Assembly (NCBI GenBank): GCA_026169045.1
Contig: JAPFDH010000009.1
Location: 1 to 51,764, forward strand
Reading direction: 5' to 3'
Source: Lachnospiraceae bacterium
Lineage (GTDB): Bacteria > Bacillota > Clostridia > Lachnospirales > Lachnospiraceae
DNA: 51,764 nucleotides
The notes under the pieces were generated by a model, which saw only the letters and a program-made list of their open reading frames with translations, searched no databases and was not told where the DNA came from. Positions within the stretch are counted from its first letter, which is position 1. Every line of letters begins with the position of its first letter. Positions 30,926 to 40,610 of this stretch are shown here, piece after piece. Made by a program: the position numbers and the translations under genes.

Positions 30926-31597
30926 TTACTCTCTTGCGGTTGCCCGAACCTGATTAATTGCCTTTTTCACAGGTGGTAAAGATAATATTATCACTGTCAA
31001 TACACCTTCAATCACAAGATATACGCCGTTATACCAGATCGGATATGCCCAGGCAAATGCCTGCGGGAAATCTTCCGGCATACTGCTGGACCAGAATACA
31101 TATCCGGCAATTACAGCAAACACGCCTCTTCCGATTACTCCAACAATATATCCTTTTATCATACCATTCTTTTTTTCAGCAAATAATCCGGAAAGTCCCA
31201 GCGCGGTAAATGCCAGGAAGTAATCACAACAAACCTGGACAAATGTCAGAACATATGGTTCTTGCATGAATTGTAAAATACTATAAGCAAATCCTGTCAA
31301 CAATCCGGCACGCAGCCCATAAAAATATCCAATCATGCAAATAAACATCATACTACATAATGTCACAGAACCTCCATATGGCATATTCCAAAGACGTATG
31401 TAGGAAGTCAGATATGCCAGCGCAATGGCAACCGCACAAAACACCAGCTGCTTCACTGACATTTTTGTTTTCTTTGTACTCTTTGATATGGCAATTCCTG
31501 CCACAATCACAGCAACAATAGCCAATACATACATCAGTATACTACCAGCCGTTGTCGGATAGTAATATCCGTCTTCCAGATAAAAAAACATAGACAT
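30926..31597 (-). CDS. thiT: Thiamine ECF transporter substrate-binding subunit
   Basis: 223 aa membrane protein. The ThiT core (RLWNMPYGGSVTLCSMMF, then GFAYSILQFMQEPYVL, then PIWYNGVYLVIE) matches S components that bind thiamine and work with the shared EcfT/EcfA module encoded elsewhere. An additional N-terminal helix (about residues 19-38) precedes the core, making it slightly longer than the usual ThiT. The ATG at 31597 has AGGAGGG 7 nt upstream. The TPP riboswitch in the leader supports thiamine as substrate. Confidence 0.93.
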   Translation of the reverse strand: MSMFFYLEDGYYYPTTAGSILMYVLAIVAVIVAGIAISKSTKKTKMSVKQLVFCAVAIALAYLTSYIRLWNMPYGGSVTLCSMMFICMIGYFYGLRAGLLTGFAYSILQFMQEPYVLTFVQVCCDYFLAFTALGLSGLFAEKKNGMIKGYIVGVIGRGVFAVIAGYVFWSSSMPEDFPQAFAWAYPIWYNGVYLVIEGVLTVIILSLPPVKKAINQVRATARE

Positions 31598-31660
31598 AAA
31601 AAAACCCTCCTGTAAAAATATTCCGGCATGTTCTGCCATTCGCAGGGAGGGGGACACAAT

Positions 31661-31710
31661 AAAAAAATCCCAAAGCCTGTTTTCGTATTTTTCGAATACA
31701 GGCTTTAGGA
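31661..31710 (-). terminator. TPP-riboswitch terminator before thiT
   Basis: TCCTAAAGCCTGT pairs with ACAGGCTTTGGGA and is followed by seven T on the minus strand. Placed between aptamer and start codon, it makes the switch a transcriptional OFF switch. Confidence 0.9.
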
Positions 31711-31751
31711 TACCTCTTATTATTACTAAAAAAAGATATACAAATCACATA

Positions 31752-31834
31752 AGTTTCGCTCGCTTCCTTACGCCAGTATTACCTGGTTCAAGTCGTGAGG
31801 GTCGATATCTCTCTCAGCCTTTTGGCACCCCTAG
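31752..31834 (-). promoter_or_regulatory. TPP riboswitch (THI box)
   Basis: On the minus strand the aptamer shows AGGGGTGCC, GGCTGAGA, ACCCTCACGACTTGAACC, GGTAATACTGGCG and TAAGGAAG in the canonical order. Thiamine pyrophosphate binding should favour the downstream terminator and shut off thiT. Confidence 0.95.
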
Positions 31835-31849
31835 CTTCTGCTGATTAGA

Positions 31850-31878
31850 AGTATAGATCCTTTCTTCCATTCTGTCAA
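31850..31878 (-). promoter_or_regulatory. Promoter of the TPP riboswitch-thiT transcript
   Basis: Consensus -35 TTGACA (31873-31878), 17-bp spacer, -10 TATACT (31850-31855). Confidence 0.88.
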
Positions 31879-31912
31879 GCAAAAACATTTTTATACCTTT
31901 TAATATCATCAG

Positions 31913-33130
31913 CTACTCTGGTTTTATCATCACATCCTTCATAATCAATCCTTCCACATTTTTCGTTACCAAACCATATTCACCTGACGCACAAATATGT
32001 TCCAATACCACATTTTGAATGGGCATTTCCGGTAATCCGACAATATAGACCGCATGACCGGCAACGGTTTCTGTTTGTATGTTCTTCATGAATATATTCC
32101 TGATTTTTGGTGTCCCTTCCGTAATCTGCTTCTTTTTATCGACATCAAACGTATCATAACCATAAAACTGATCGATATAGAGAGCTCCACGGAACCATTT
32201 GCATGCTTCATGCTCTTTGCTTTCGTTTTTATGGGTACAATTTTCAAAATATATATTTTCCACCACATTTCCACGACCTCTGGGAGCCTTTATTGAAGCA
32301 ATGCTAAATGTGTCATGGAACTGGCAGTTGCTTACTTTCACATCTCTTACGCCACCGGACATTTCACTTCCAACTGCTATTCCGAAACCGCTGTGGAATT
32401 CACAATCCCGAATATAAATATGTTCAGAGGGAATTCCTACATCTCTTCCTTCCTGATCTCTCCCCGATTTTATGGCAATACAATCATCCTGGCTGGCAAT
32501 CACACAATTTTGGACCATGACATTACAGCAGGAATCAATATCCAAGCCATCCCCATTGAAGATCCCCTCGTACCGTTTCCCCTCTTCATCATATTTTGTA
32601 AATATATGGACATTCTTCACTTCTACCTGGTTGCAATAAAGCAAATGCAGACACCAGGCCGGTGACTGACGAATGGTAATTCCCCGTATCGTTAAATTTG
32701 TCACATGACTGAAAAAGATCGCTCTTCCCCGTTTCCCCCTATTTTCCTCCATTTCTTTAAAAAAGAGTTCCACCCCATTGGCATTTACAGTTCCCTTTCC
32801 TTCCAAAGTCAGATTTTCTACTGTTTCATTCCCGATTCCGGCATTTAACAGACTGGCATAACATTCTGCTTTTAATCCTTCAAAAGAATAATATAAAACT
32901 GGGTACTGGGATAGTTCACCACTCCCCAGAAGTACACTTCCTTCTTCCAAATAAAGAGTCATATTACTTTTCAAAAATAGAGCGCCTGTCACAAAAACAC
33001 CTGCTGGTATATATACGGTTTCTCCTGTTTCACATGTATCAATGGCTTTTTGAATCGCCTCTGTATTGAGTGTCTTACCATCTCCCACAGCACCAAAATC
33101 TAAAATATTTTTTCTGCCATTTTGCATCAT
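31913..33130 (-). CDS. GH28 family protein (polygalacturonase-like) with altered signature residues
   Basis: 405 aa right-handed beta-helix protein without signal peptide. It opens with ILDFGAVGDGKTLNTEAIQKAID. The catalytic Asp motifs NGDGLDID (about residue 192) and SQDDCIAIKSG (about 214) are present. The GHG motif is changed to GFG (GFGIAVGSEMSGG, about 245) and the RIK motif to SIK (SIKAPRGRG, about 277). These two positions bind galacturonate in classical enzymes, so it may act on another glycan or be impaired. AGGAGAAGG precedes the start. No clear promoter is visible between it and the pur terminator. Confidence 0.85.
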   Translation of the reverse strand: MMQNGRKNILDFGAVGDGKTLNTEAIQKAIDTCETGETVYIPAGVFVTGALFLKSNMTLYLEEGSVLLGSGELSQYPVLYYSFEGLKAECYASLLNAGIGNETVENLTLEGKGTVNANGVELFFKEMEENRGKRGRAIFFSHVTNLTIRGITIRQSPAWCLHLLYCNQVEVKNVHIFTKYDEEGKRYEGIFNGDGLDIDSCCNVMVQNCVIASQDDCIAIKSGRDQEGRDVGIPSEHIYIRDCEFHSGFGIAVGSEMSGGVRDVKVSNCQFHDTFSIASIKAPRGRGNVVENIYFENCTHKNESKEHEACKWFRGALYIDQFYGYDTFDVDKKKQITEGTPKIRNIFMKNIQTETVAGHAVYIVGLPEMPIQNVVLEHICASGEYGLVTKNVEGLIMKDVMIKPE

Positions 33131-33187
33131 TTTTTCCTTCTCCTCTTTTTACCTTATTCCTTCTGGCTACCTCTTTCGCAGCTTTAT

Positions 33188-33236
33188 ATAAAAAACATCG
33201 AAAACAGCCCGGATTTTATCCTATCTGTTTTCGATG
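33188..33236 (-). terminator. Terminator of the purine operon
   Basis: A 12-bp perfect stem (33196-33207 with 33225-33236) is followed by a T run on the minus strand, 20 bp after the purD stop. Confidence 0.9.
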
Positions 33237-33256
33237 CCCTGTTCAATCAATTATTT

Positions 33257-34528
33257 TTATGCCTCATCAATGGCTTTTCCGATATCATGTCTCATATACT
33301 TATTTGCAAAAGACACCCATTCCGTTGCCTGATATGCATTTGCCCTGGCTTCCTTCAAATTATTTCCGGTTGCTGTTACACCGAGAACACGTCCGCCATT
33401 GGTCAAAAATGTACCATTCTCCATTTTTGTTCCGGCATGAAATACATAATACCCTGTTTTGTTTTCAAATGCTTCCAGTCCATGGATTGGCAATCCCTTT
33501 TCGTAGTGTTCCGGATATCCGTCGGAAGCCAGAACCACGCAAACCGCAGCATTATCTTCAAACTGAAGATCAATCTGATCCAATGTTCCATCCACGCACG
33601 CCTCAAATACATCCACAATGTCATTTTTCATACGCGGTAAAACAACCTGCGTCTCCGGATCACCAAATCTGGCATTATATTCCAGAACCTTCGGTCCCTC
33701 TTCCGTCAACATAAGGCCAAAGAAAATAATTCCCTTGAAAGTTCTTCCCTCTGCCTTCATTGCATCCACAGTAGCCTGATAAATGGTCTTCCTGCAAATC
33801 TCATCAATTTCTTTAGTATAGAATGGACTTGGTGAAAAGGTTCCCATGCCTCCTGTGTTTAAGCCCTGGTCGCCATCTTTTGCCCTCTTATGATCCTGTG
33901 CAGATGTCATAATCTTTATGGTATCTCCATCTACAAAGGAAAGAACGGATACTTCTCTTCCTGTCATGAACTCTTCCACAACAATCCGGTTTCCGGCAGA
34001 ACCAAACTGCTTATCCAGCATCAATGTCTTGACACCTTCTTTGGCTTCTTCCCTTGTATTGCAAATCAAAACGCCTTTTCCCAGAGCCAGGCCATCCGCC
34101 TTTAATACAATCGGCATTTTGGCTGTTTCCAGATATGCCAATGCCGCATCAGCAGAATCAAAGCATTCATATGCCGCTGTCGGAATATGATATTTTTTCA
34201 TCAAATCTTTGGAAAATGCCTTCGATCCTTCCAAAATAGCAGCATTTTTTCTAGGTCCGAAAACCCGTAAACCCTCTCGTTCAAATACATCTACAATTCC
34301 ACCTACAAGAGGATCGTCCATTCCAATCACGGTCAGATCAATCTTCTGACTTTTTGCAAATTCAACCAGCTTATCAAATTCCATGGCACCGATGGGAACA
34401 CATTCTGCAATCTGACTGATTCCGGCATTTCCAGGTGCACAATAAATTTTATCCACCTTTGGACTCTGCGATACTTTCCATGCAATCGCATGCTCTCTTC
34501 CACCGCTACCTACTATCAAAACTTTCAT
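33257..34528 (-). CDS. purD: Phosphoribosylamine-glycine ligase
   Basis: 423 aa ATP-grasp enzyme making GAR. It begins MKVLIVGSGGREHAIAW; ATP-grasp signatures KADGLALGKGV and ARFGDPETQVVLPR are present. The ATG at 34528 has GGGAG about 11 nt upstream; the open frame continues to 34582 and would overlap purN by 11 bp. Last gene of the pur operon. Confidence 0.95.
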   Translation of the reverse strand: MKVLIVGSGGREHAIAWKVSQSPKVDKIYCAPGNAGISQIAECVPIGAMEFDKLVEFAKSQKIDLTVIGMDDPLVGGIVDVFEREGLRVFGPRKNAAILEGSKAFSKDLMKKYHIPTAAYECFDSADAALAYLETAKMPIVLKADGLALGKGVLICNTREEAKEGVKTLMLDKQFGSAGNRIVVEEFMTGREVSVLSFVDGDTIKIMTSAQDHKRAKDGDQGLNTGGMGTFSPSPFYTKEIDEICRKTIYQATVDAMKAEGRTFKGIIFFGLMLTEEGPKVLEYNARFGDPETQVVLPRMKNDIVDVFEACVDGTLDQIDLQFEDNAAVCVVLASDGYPEHYEKGLPIHGLEAFENKTGYYVFHAGTKMENGTFLTNGGRVLGVTATGNNLKEARANAYQATEWVSFANKYMRHDIGKAIDEA

Positions 34529-34571
34529 TTGGTTTTCACTCCCATCTGTTTTCTCTATCTCTTTCGAAGTC

Positions 34572-35204
34572 CTATCTTTCACAATTTATATATACATGTC
34601 CATCTTTTACAGATACGATTCCTTTTGCAATCATAGCTATCGCCTGCGGCAAAATTTTCCATTCCGCTTCTTCCATAACACGTCTCTGTAATATTTCCGG
34701 TGTGTCATCCTGATGCACCATGACAGCCTTCTGAAGAATAATCGGACCGGTATCCGTTCCCTCATCCACAAAATGGACGGTTGCACCTGTCACCTTCACA
34801 CCACGTTCCAACACTTTTTCATGAACATGAAGCCCATAATATCCTTTTCCGCAGAAAGAAGGAATCAAAGATGGATGGATATTAATAATCCGGTTTCTGT
34901 ATTTCTCTATCAGCTGCGGAGGAATAATGAGCAGACAACCGGCTAATACAATCAAATCCACACCATAGGAATCAATGCGCTCTACAAGGGCTTGGTTAAA
35001 TGCGTCTCTATTTTCAAAGTCTTTCGGGGAAATGGCTTCCGCCGGAATCTGATGTTTTTTTGCACGTTCAAGGGCATATGCATTTTTATTGTTACTGATG
35101 ACAAAAGAAATTTTGGTGTCCCCAATCGTTCCTTTTTCGATTTCATCAATAATTGCCTGCAGATTGGTTCCTCCTCCGCTGACCAATACTCCGATTTTTA
35201 GCAT
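34572..35204 (-). CDS. purN: Phosphoribosylglycinamide formyltransferase
   Basis: 210 aa, folate-dependent GAR transformylase. [12 protein letters not shown] at the N-terminus, the catalytic Asn-His pair in [11 protein letters not shown], and [15 protein letters not shown] are diagnostic. Its start overlaps the purM stop by a few bases, indicating coupled translation. Confidence 0.95.
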   Translation of the reverse strand: MLKIGVLVSGGGTNLQAIIDEIEKGTIGDTKISFVISNNKNAYALERAKKHQIPAEAISPKDFENRDAFNQALVERIDSYGVDLIVLAGCLLIIPPQLIEKYRNRIINIHPSLIPSFCGKGYYGLHVHEKVLERGVKVTGATVHFVDEGTDTGPIILQKAVMVHQDDTPEILQRRVMEEAEWKILPQAIAMIAKGIVSVKDGHVYINCER

Positions 35205-36223
35205 AAGGTGACTCCTTTTTCTCCTGCTTCTGCTTTTCCAACTACATAAGCTTTTTCGCCAGCAGCTTCAATCGCCTTCATTGCTGCATCCACATCCTCA
35301 GGTTTTACACCGATTACCATACCCAGTCCCATATTATATGTATTGTACATCATATGTTCTTCAATCTGTCCTTCTCTCGCCAGCATAGTGAAAATCGGAG
35401 GAATTGGATAAGAATCTTTCTTAATCACTGCACGGATACCATCTGGAAGCATACGTGGTACATTTTCATAGAAACCGCCACCTGTGATATGGCTACATGC
35501 TTTTACGCGAACTCCCGCTTCTTTCACTGCACGAAGCGCTTTTACATAAATCTTAGTTGGCTTTAATAATGCATCACCCAATGTAGTTCCCAACTCTTCA
35601 TGATAGGTATTCAGACTTTCTTTATCCATGGAGAAAACTTTTCTTACCAAAGAAAAACCATTGGAGTGTACACCACTGGATGCGATTCCAATCAGCACAT
35701 CACCATCAGCCAGATCTTTTCCGGTAATTAAATCTTTTTCATCTACAACACCTACGGCAAATCCTGCTAAATCATACTCATCTTCCGGATAAAATCCTGG
35801 CATTTCAGCAGTTTCTCCGCCAATTAATGCTGCACCTGACTGATGACATCCTTCTGCTACACCACTTACAATATCAGCAATCTTCTCTGGAACATTTTTT
35901 CCGCATGCAATATAATCCAGGAAAAATAACGGCTCACCACCGGCACATGCAATATCATTAACACACATTGCCACACAATCAATTCCCACGGTATCATGCT
36001 TATCCATTACAAATGCCAGCTTTAACTTTGTACCAACGCCATCGGTTCCGGATACTAAAGTTGGCTTCTCCATATCCTTAAATTTTTCCATGGAAAAAGC
36101 ACCTGAAAAACCGCCAATATTGGTCAACACCTCTGGACGCATTGTCTTTGCAATATGCTTCTTCATTAATTCCACTGACTTATATCCCGCTTCAATATCT
36201 ACTCCGGCATTCTTGTAATCCAT
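35198..36223 (-). CDS. purM: Phosphoribosylformylglycinamidine cyclo-ligase
   Basis: 341 aa AIR synthase. It begins [23 protein letters not shown] and [10 protein letters not shown] are typical. AGGAGG lies 7 nt before the ATG. The 126-bp space to purE is unusually long for this operon because it contains the 15-bp repeat array. Confidence 0.96.
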   Translation of the reverse strand: MDYKNAGVDIEAGYKSVELMKKHIAKTMRPEVLTNIGGFSGAFSMEKFKDMEKPTLVSGTDGVGTKLKLAFVMDKHDTVGIDCVAMCVNDIACAGGEPLFFLDYIACGKNVPEKIADIVSGVAEGCHQSGAALIGGETAEMPGFYPEDEYDLAGFAVGVVDEKDLITGKDLADGDVLIGIASSGVHSNGFSLVRKVFSMDKESLNTYHEELGTTLGDALLKPTKIYVKALRAVKEAGVRVKACSHITGGGFYENVPRMLPDGIRAVIKKDSYPIPPIFTMLAREGQIEEHMMYNTYNMGLGMVIGVKPEDVDAAMKAIEAAGEKAYVVGKAEAGEKGVTLC

Positions 36224-36269
36224 TTTTTATCCTCCTATTTGCCTACAGGCATTTTTCAATGTTTTTAAA

Positions 36270-36364
36270 GAATTCTATTCTTTAGAATTCTATTCTTTAG
36301 AATTCTATTCTTTAGAATTTTATTCTTTAGAATTTTATTCTTTAGAATTCTATTCTTTAGAATT
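36270..36364 (-). repeat. 15-bp tandem repeat covering the purE stop codon
   Basis: Six full copies of AATTCTAAAGAATAR on the minus strand (36364-36350, 36349-36335, 36334-36320, 36319-36305, 36304-36290, 36289-36275) plus a 5-base partial copy. The first copy is the last four codons of purE and its TAG. Every following copy is in the same frame and again reads Asn-Ser-Lys-Glu-stop; two copies end TAA. Copies differ only at the last base. Confidence 0.97.
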
Positions 36365-36877
36365 CATTTCTTTCAAATATGCTTTGTATTTTATATCGGT
36401 CAACTTTTCCGCTTTTGCTTCCACAGTCATTTCCATGGATTTGGAATATTCCATCAGTCTTCTGGCTAATCCGTCATCCTCATTGGCAATGATTTTTGCT
36501 GCCAAAAGCCCTGCATTCAAAGCTCCATTAATGGCAACGGTAGCCACAGGGATACCGGGAGGCATCTGACAAATAGAATAAAGGGAATCAACTCCTCCCA
36601 ATGCTTTTGTTTGAACCGGTACTCCAATAACAGGAAGAACTGTCATGGCTGCCGTCATTCCAGGCAAATGAGCCGCACCTCCTGCCCCTGCAATAATTAC
36701 TTTTAATCCCCGTTCCTTAGCGCTATGCGCATACTCATACATCTTATCCGGTGTACGATGAGCGGATACTACCGTCAGCTCATACGGAACCTGAAGATGA
36801 TCCAGGATTTCTGCTGCCTTACTCATTACCGGTAAATCTGAATCACTTCCCATGATAATCCCAACAACTGGTTTCAT
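36350..36877 (-). CDS. purE: N5-carboxyaminoimidazole ribonucleotide mutase
   Basis: 175 aa class I Pur[29 protein letters not shown] and [11 protein letters not shown] are the family signatures. It pairs with PurK upstream, which fits the class I reaction. Start at 36877 has AAGGATGGG upstream. The C-terminus ends NSKE, encoded by the first unit of the tandem repeat. Confidence 0.96.
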   Translation of the reverse strand: MKPVVGIIMGSDSDLPVMSKAAEILDHLQVPYELTVVSAHRTPDKMYEYAHSAKERGLKVIIAGAGGAAHLPGMTAAMTVLPVIGVPVQTKALGGVDSLYSICQMPPGIPVATVAINGALNAGLLAAKIIANEDDGLARRLMEYSKSMEMTVEAKAEKLTDIKYKAYLKEMNSKE

Positions 36878-36938
36878 AAATATCCCATCCTTTCCACATA
36901 TATTCTCATGAAACAATTATCTAAACTGCATCTTTCCA

Positions 36939-38072
36939 TCATCGGAAAGAGATCGCGGCATGGGCTGCCCGCACTTGCTTCAATGCCTCTTCAAGGGTAT
37001 CTGCTGTTGCTGTAATATGCCCCATTTTTCTTCCCACAGCTACTTTGCTCTTTCCATAAATGTGCACTTTTACATTTGGGTTGGAATACGCTTCATCCAG
37101 CCCAATTACTTCAGCAGTATCAGCTGCGTGATCACCAATGATGTTTTTCATCACCGTGGGGCGAATTAACTGTGCATTTCCCAGCGGTAACCCCAAAATA
37201 CCACGAATATGCTGTTCAAATTGGGATGTATAACATCCCTCTATCGTATAATGTCCGGAATTATGGGGTCTCGGTGCCAATTCATTTACCATTATATGTC
37301 CGTCTCGTGTTACGAACAATTCAATACACAACATTCCGTATGCATCGACAGCCTTCAAACATGCTTCTGCCACTTCCATTGCTTCCAGCTTTGTCCCTTC
37401 ACTGATCGCAGCCGGAACTGTCGTCTCATCCAGAATACTGTTCTTATGCACATTTTCTGCCACCGGAAATACACTGATATCTCCATTGATACTGCGGCAT
37501 GCCAAAATGGAAACTTCCTTTTCAAAATCCACACACCGCTCTACCATCAGAGGAAGTTTTCCTGATCCCAGTGTCTGGTATCCCGTGGATAATTCCGCTT
37601 CTGATGAAATAACATAATTTCCTTTTCCATCATATCCGCCTGTACACGTTTTCAAAATCAAGGGATATTCAAATGTCTGTGCAGCCCGTTTTAAATCTCC
37701 ATAATCTTCTACGGCAATAAATTCCGGAACAGCAATTCCACATTCTTTTAAACGTTTTTTCTGTACATATTTATTTTGAATATAGGCCAATGTTTTACTG
37801 GAAGGATACACGGGACACCCGCTTTTTTCCACTTCCTCCAGTGCTTTTACACTGATATGCTCAAATTCATATGTGACCACATCTACTCTGGATGCCAGTC
37901 TTTTAATGGCTTCCACATCATCAAATCCCGCCACAATGTGACTGTCTGCAATACTGTGTGCCGGACAATCCGGTGTCGGATCCAAAATCACAAATTGATA
38001 ATCCAGACGCTTTGCATCCAGTATCATCATCTTTCCCAACTGTCCGCCGCCAATGATACCTATTTTCTTCAT
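36939..38072 (-). CDS. purK: 5-(carboxyamino)imidazole ribonucleotide synthase
   Basis: 377 aa ATP-grasp protein. IGIIGGGQLGKMM, YDGKGNYVI and NELAPRPHNSGHYTIE are diagnostic. The ATG at 38072 has GAGGATACGA upstream; an upstream in-frame TTG is not needed. First gene of purK-E-M-N-D, transcribed from 38221-38249 with a leader of about 140 nt. Confidence 0.96.
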   Translation of the reverse strand: MKKIGIIGGGQLGKMMILDAKRLDYQFVILDPTPDCPAHSIADSHIVAGFDDVEAIKRLASRVDVVTYEFEHISVKALEEVEKSGCPVYPSSKTLAYIQNKYVQKKRLKECGIAVPEFIAVEDYGDLKRAAQTFEYPLILKTCTGGYDGKGNYVISSEAELSTGYQTLGSGKLPLMVERCVDFEKEVSILACRSINGDISVFPVAENVHKNSILDETTVPAAISEGTKLEAMEVAEACLKAVDAYGMLCIELFVTRDGHIMVNELAPRPHNSGHYTIEGCYTSQFEQHIRGILGLPLGNAQLIRPTVMKNIIGDHAADTAEVIGLDEAYSNPNVKVHIYGKSKVAVGRKMGHITATADTLEEALKQVRAAHAAISFR

Positions 38073-38096
38073 TCGTATCCTCTTTTCCAAGCATCT

Positions 38097-38111
38097 GTGT
38101 AACGTTTACAC
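38097..38111. promoter_or_regulatory. Palindrome in the purK leader
   Basis: GTGTAA-CGT-TTACAC, 15 bp, lies between the promoter and purK. It resembles a LacI-family site but lacks one base for the usual even symmetry around CG. Role unknown. Confidence 0.3.
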
Positions 38112-38220
38112 TATGCCTCTAAATTTTCCCCTGTTTTTTCTTTACCCCAAAATAGTTTTTTGATTTTATTTTTGAACAAATTTTCAAATAAAACCAAATA
38201 ACAGTTCTTCTGCCAGATTT

Positions 38221-38249
38221 ATTGTACTAAGAAACATTCTGCCCGTCAA
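38221..38249 (-). promoter_or_regulatory. Promoter of the purine operon
   Basis: -35 TTGACG (38244-38249), 17-bp spacer, -10 TACAAT (38221-38226). The leader contains an A/T-rich hairpin (about 38160-38200) and no guanine-riboswitch core that I can recognise. Confidence 0.8.
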
Positions 38250-38285
38250 CTGATTTTGCATAATCCCATGCAGTGTTGGTTTTCT

Positions 38286-40304
38286 TTAAAGATCTTCCAA
38301 TGGTTCATTGAGCTTTTCTGTTCCCTCAAGAACAAATCTTCCCTCTTGAATCAATGGGATTCCATTTCCGTCTGCCTTTATAACCGTAATACTTCCCAAT
38401 TCTTCATATGGAATGGTAATATCCGTGTGACAGGAATAGTATGCCTCTTCCGGTTTTGTTTTTCGCAAAATCGAACATTCATTATCTCTGGCAATAATCT
38501 CTTTTCCATCAGAATTATACACCGGAATATCTTCGCTGTGGGAATAGCAAGTATCGCCCATAGCAAAATGAGGGCCTGTCTTTTCAGCAATTAATATGGT
38601 CAAGCGATCAAAAATATCATATTTTACTGCCATGCGATACGCCACTGTATTTGTTCCGATTGCAAATTCGCCAATAGGCAGTGTTTCATGATGAAATAAA
38701 AGATTTTCTTTTAAAAATGCCTGATTTTCTTCCTCTTTTTCAAAATTTGTACATGTATAACCGGATATCATACCATCTGCTAAAGTCAGTTTAAGATTTC
38801 GGTATTCTATTCCGTGCAAAAAAACTTTTGACACATGAAGCGTTCCATTGGTTCCTTTCAATCGCGGGGAAGTAAATACTTCACCCAAAGGGATATTAAC
38901 ATCTGCCAGACAATTTTCAAAATTCGTCTGTGTATCCGGATCCGTCAATTCATGAAGGGCAATCATTAAATCGGTTTCGTTACCGGCGGTTCCCAAAACA
39001 TGCACATATTCCCCTTCATCCAATGCATCAATCAGCTTTTTTTGAATTTTTTCATAAAGCCCATAATCCAGTGTGTTCACTTTTACAGTTTCTTTAAATA
39101 TTGCTTCAAAATCTGCTCCGATCTTTGGTGTAGGGAAGGAAATAATACAAAAGCTGGTTGTCTCTGGTTTCATATATTCCTGAACGTACTGATTCATGAT
39201 TTGTGTCCATTCCAACTGAATTTTTTGCTGTTTCTGTGTATATTTCCACACTTCTTCTTTGGATTGTGGCGCAAATGGAGGTTCCCCATAAGCCTCCACC
39301 AGGATGGGACCGGCATAAGCAGCTGCCTCCTGCTTGTATTCCTCAAACATCTGCTTAATTGCCTGAAGTCTGCGTTCCTTATACTGCCGATCCAAATATA
39401 ATGCCGCATCAAAACGGTGATCATACACATATTGCTGGTTGGGATATGCTGAAACAATTGTATTTCTCTTGATGACCGGATAGAATCCTTTTTCTTCCAA
39501 CAAGCGGATTCCCTCTTTTATAATTCTTTCACATCCAACCGCATAGCGCATTTGATACCGATCTTTTCCGGCAAGACTTTTTCCGGCATTTTTAAATCCC
39601 CGGATATATCCTTCCACAAAGGTTTCAGCGGCATTAAAAATTTCTTCTTCTGATAAGGTATCCAAAAATTTTGCCATTTGAAGTTCCGTCTCAGATATAT
39701 ATAAACCATAACGATATAAATATCGATAATCGCCTTCTTTCTGGCTTTCTATAATGGTTCTGTAAGAAAATGTTTCCTCTTTCTCACTGACAAAAACCAT
39801 TCCCCGAACTTGCTCTTTTGCAAAAAATTCAGAATAATCACTGTAAAACCAATACATTGCCTGACGAATTTCTTCCAGTGATGCTTCTTCCAAAAACAGA
39901 TGATAGATTTCCAAGAACAATTCAATTGTAATTACAAATCCTTCCCAATTTCTTTCATAACAAAAATCAATTAATTGCCTTATCTGTGCATATAAAGCAC
40001 AATACACTTTTCCGCTTTCCCCCAGCTTCTTTACCGCATAAGACGGATTTGCATAACTGTTTTCATATGCATCTCCTGTAATATCGGCATAAATACTTTG
40101 ATTCCAACTTTGCAATATGTCGCAGTCAGCATCCTCTTCACCATGTTCCAAAAACATTTTCAACTGATCCATTTTTTCAATGAATCTTGCTGTCTGATAA
40201 AAAAAATCAGCAATTCCTTCTTTTGCACTCTGCTCTTCAAAAATCAGATTTATACGCTCCATAGCCAAGTCGTGACGTTCTTTTATTATTTCATTTTCCG
40301 ACAT
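38286..40304 (-). CDS. M29-like aminopeptidase with large N-terminal extension
   Basis: 672 aa. The C-terminal 350 residues follow the thermophilic (AmpS/PepS, M29) aminopeptidase pattern: GNETDLMIAL, Glu in IPLGEVFTSP, Glu in PIGEFAIGTN, His in GPHFAMGDTCY and a further HSED. These are the expected ligands of the two-metal site. The first 300 or so residues are acidic and helical and have no counterpart in the roughly 410-residue classical enzymes; I do not recognise them. AAGGAG lies about 13 nt before the ATG. Transcribed alone, just upstream of the pur promoter. Confidence 0.75.
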   Translation of the reverse strand: MSENEIIKERHDLAMERINLIFEEQSAKEGIADFFYQTARFIEKMDQLKMFLEHGEEDADCDILQSWNQSIYADITGDAYENSYANPSYAVKKLGESGKVYCALYAQIRQLIDFCYERNWEGFVITIELFLEIYHLFLEEASLEEIRQAMYWFYSDYSEFFAKEQVRGMVFVSEKEETFSYRTIIESQKEGDYRYLYRYGLYISETELQMAKFLDTLSEEEIFNAAETFVEGYIRGFKNAGKSLAGKDRYQMRYAVGCERIIKEGIRLLEEKGFYPVIKRNTIVSAYPNQQYVYDHRFDAALYLDRQYKERRLQAIKQMFEEYKQEAAAYAGPILVEAYGEPPFAPQSKEEVWKYTQKQQKIQLEWTQIMNQYVQEYMKPETTSFCIISFPTPKIGADFEAIFKETVKVNTLDYGLYEKIQKKLIDALDEGEYVHVLGTAGNETDLMIALHELTDPDTQTNFENCLADVNIPLGEVFTSPRLKGTNGTLHVSKVFLHGIEYRNLKLTLADGMISGYTCTNFEKEEENQAFLKENLLFHHETLPIGEFAIGTNTVAYRMAVKYDIFDRLTILIAEKTGPHFAMGDTCYSHSEDIPVYNSDGKEIIARDNECSILRKTKPEEAYYSCHTDITIPYEELGSITVIKADGNGIPLIQEGRFVLEGTEKLNEPLEDL

Positions 40305-40610
40305 TTCTTCTAACTCTCCTTCTAAATAATGTTTTTCTTTCTTCTATTTTCTTGTTTTAATCTTTCATTCTTACATAGAATCAAAGACTATATTTTTATA
40401 TTTTGCATCTTCTTTTATATTTTAACAATAAAATTTTATATTTTATAAAAATTTCTATTGTAATTTTCCGCCGAATACGTTAACATTCTTATATACTATT
40501 AATTTATAAAATTAAGTTTTATAAGTTACTTTTTCCATTTGTAATCTACTTTACACCAAACTATTTCTATATTTCAGACATACTTTTATACGAAAGGAGA
40601 TGTGAACTTT
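40305..40610. other. A/T-rich intergenic region between divergent genes
   Basis: About 300 bp of very A/T-rich DNA separates the M29-like gene and the plus-strand membrane-protein gene. It contains a perfect 8-bp inverted repeat TTATAAAA-5 nt-TTTTATAA at 40504-40524. Runs of TTTTATATTTT occur nearby. Both promoters are presumably here, but none matches the consensus well enough to call. Confidence 0.5.

Noticed and set aside
33070-33714. Plus-strand open frame of 214 codons over purD and the GH28 start
   Set aside because: It runs across a terminator and antisense to purD; its protein has no recognisable domain.
36270-36364. CRISPR-like repeat array
   Set aside because: Units are contiguous without spacers and derive from the purE 3' end.
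38097-38111. Catabolite-responsive (cre) or E. coli-type PurR site
   Set aside because: The palindrome has odd spacing and fails the consensus at the 3' side; E. coli-type PurR is not expected in Clostridia.
38073-38220. Guanine or other purine riboswitch in the purK leader
   Set aside because: The leader is A/T-rich with one simple hairpin and lacks the conserved junction bases of purine aptamers.
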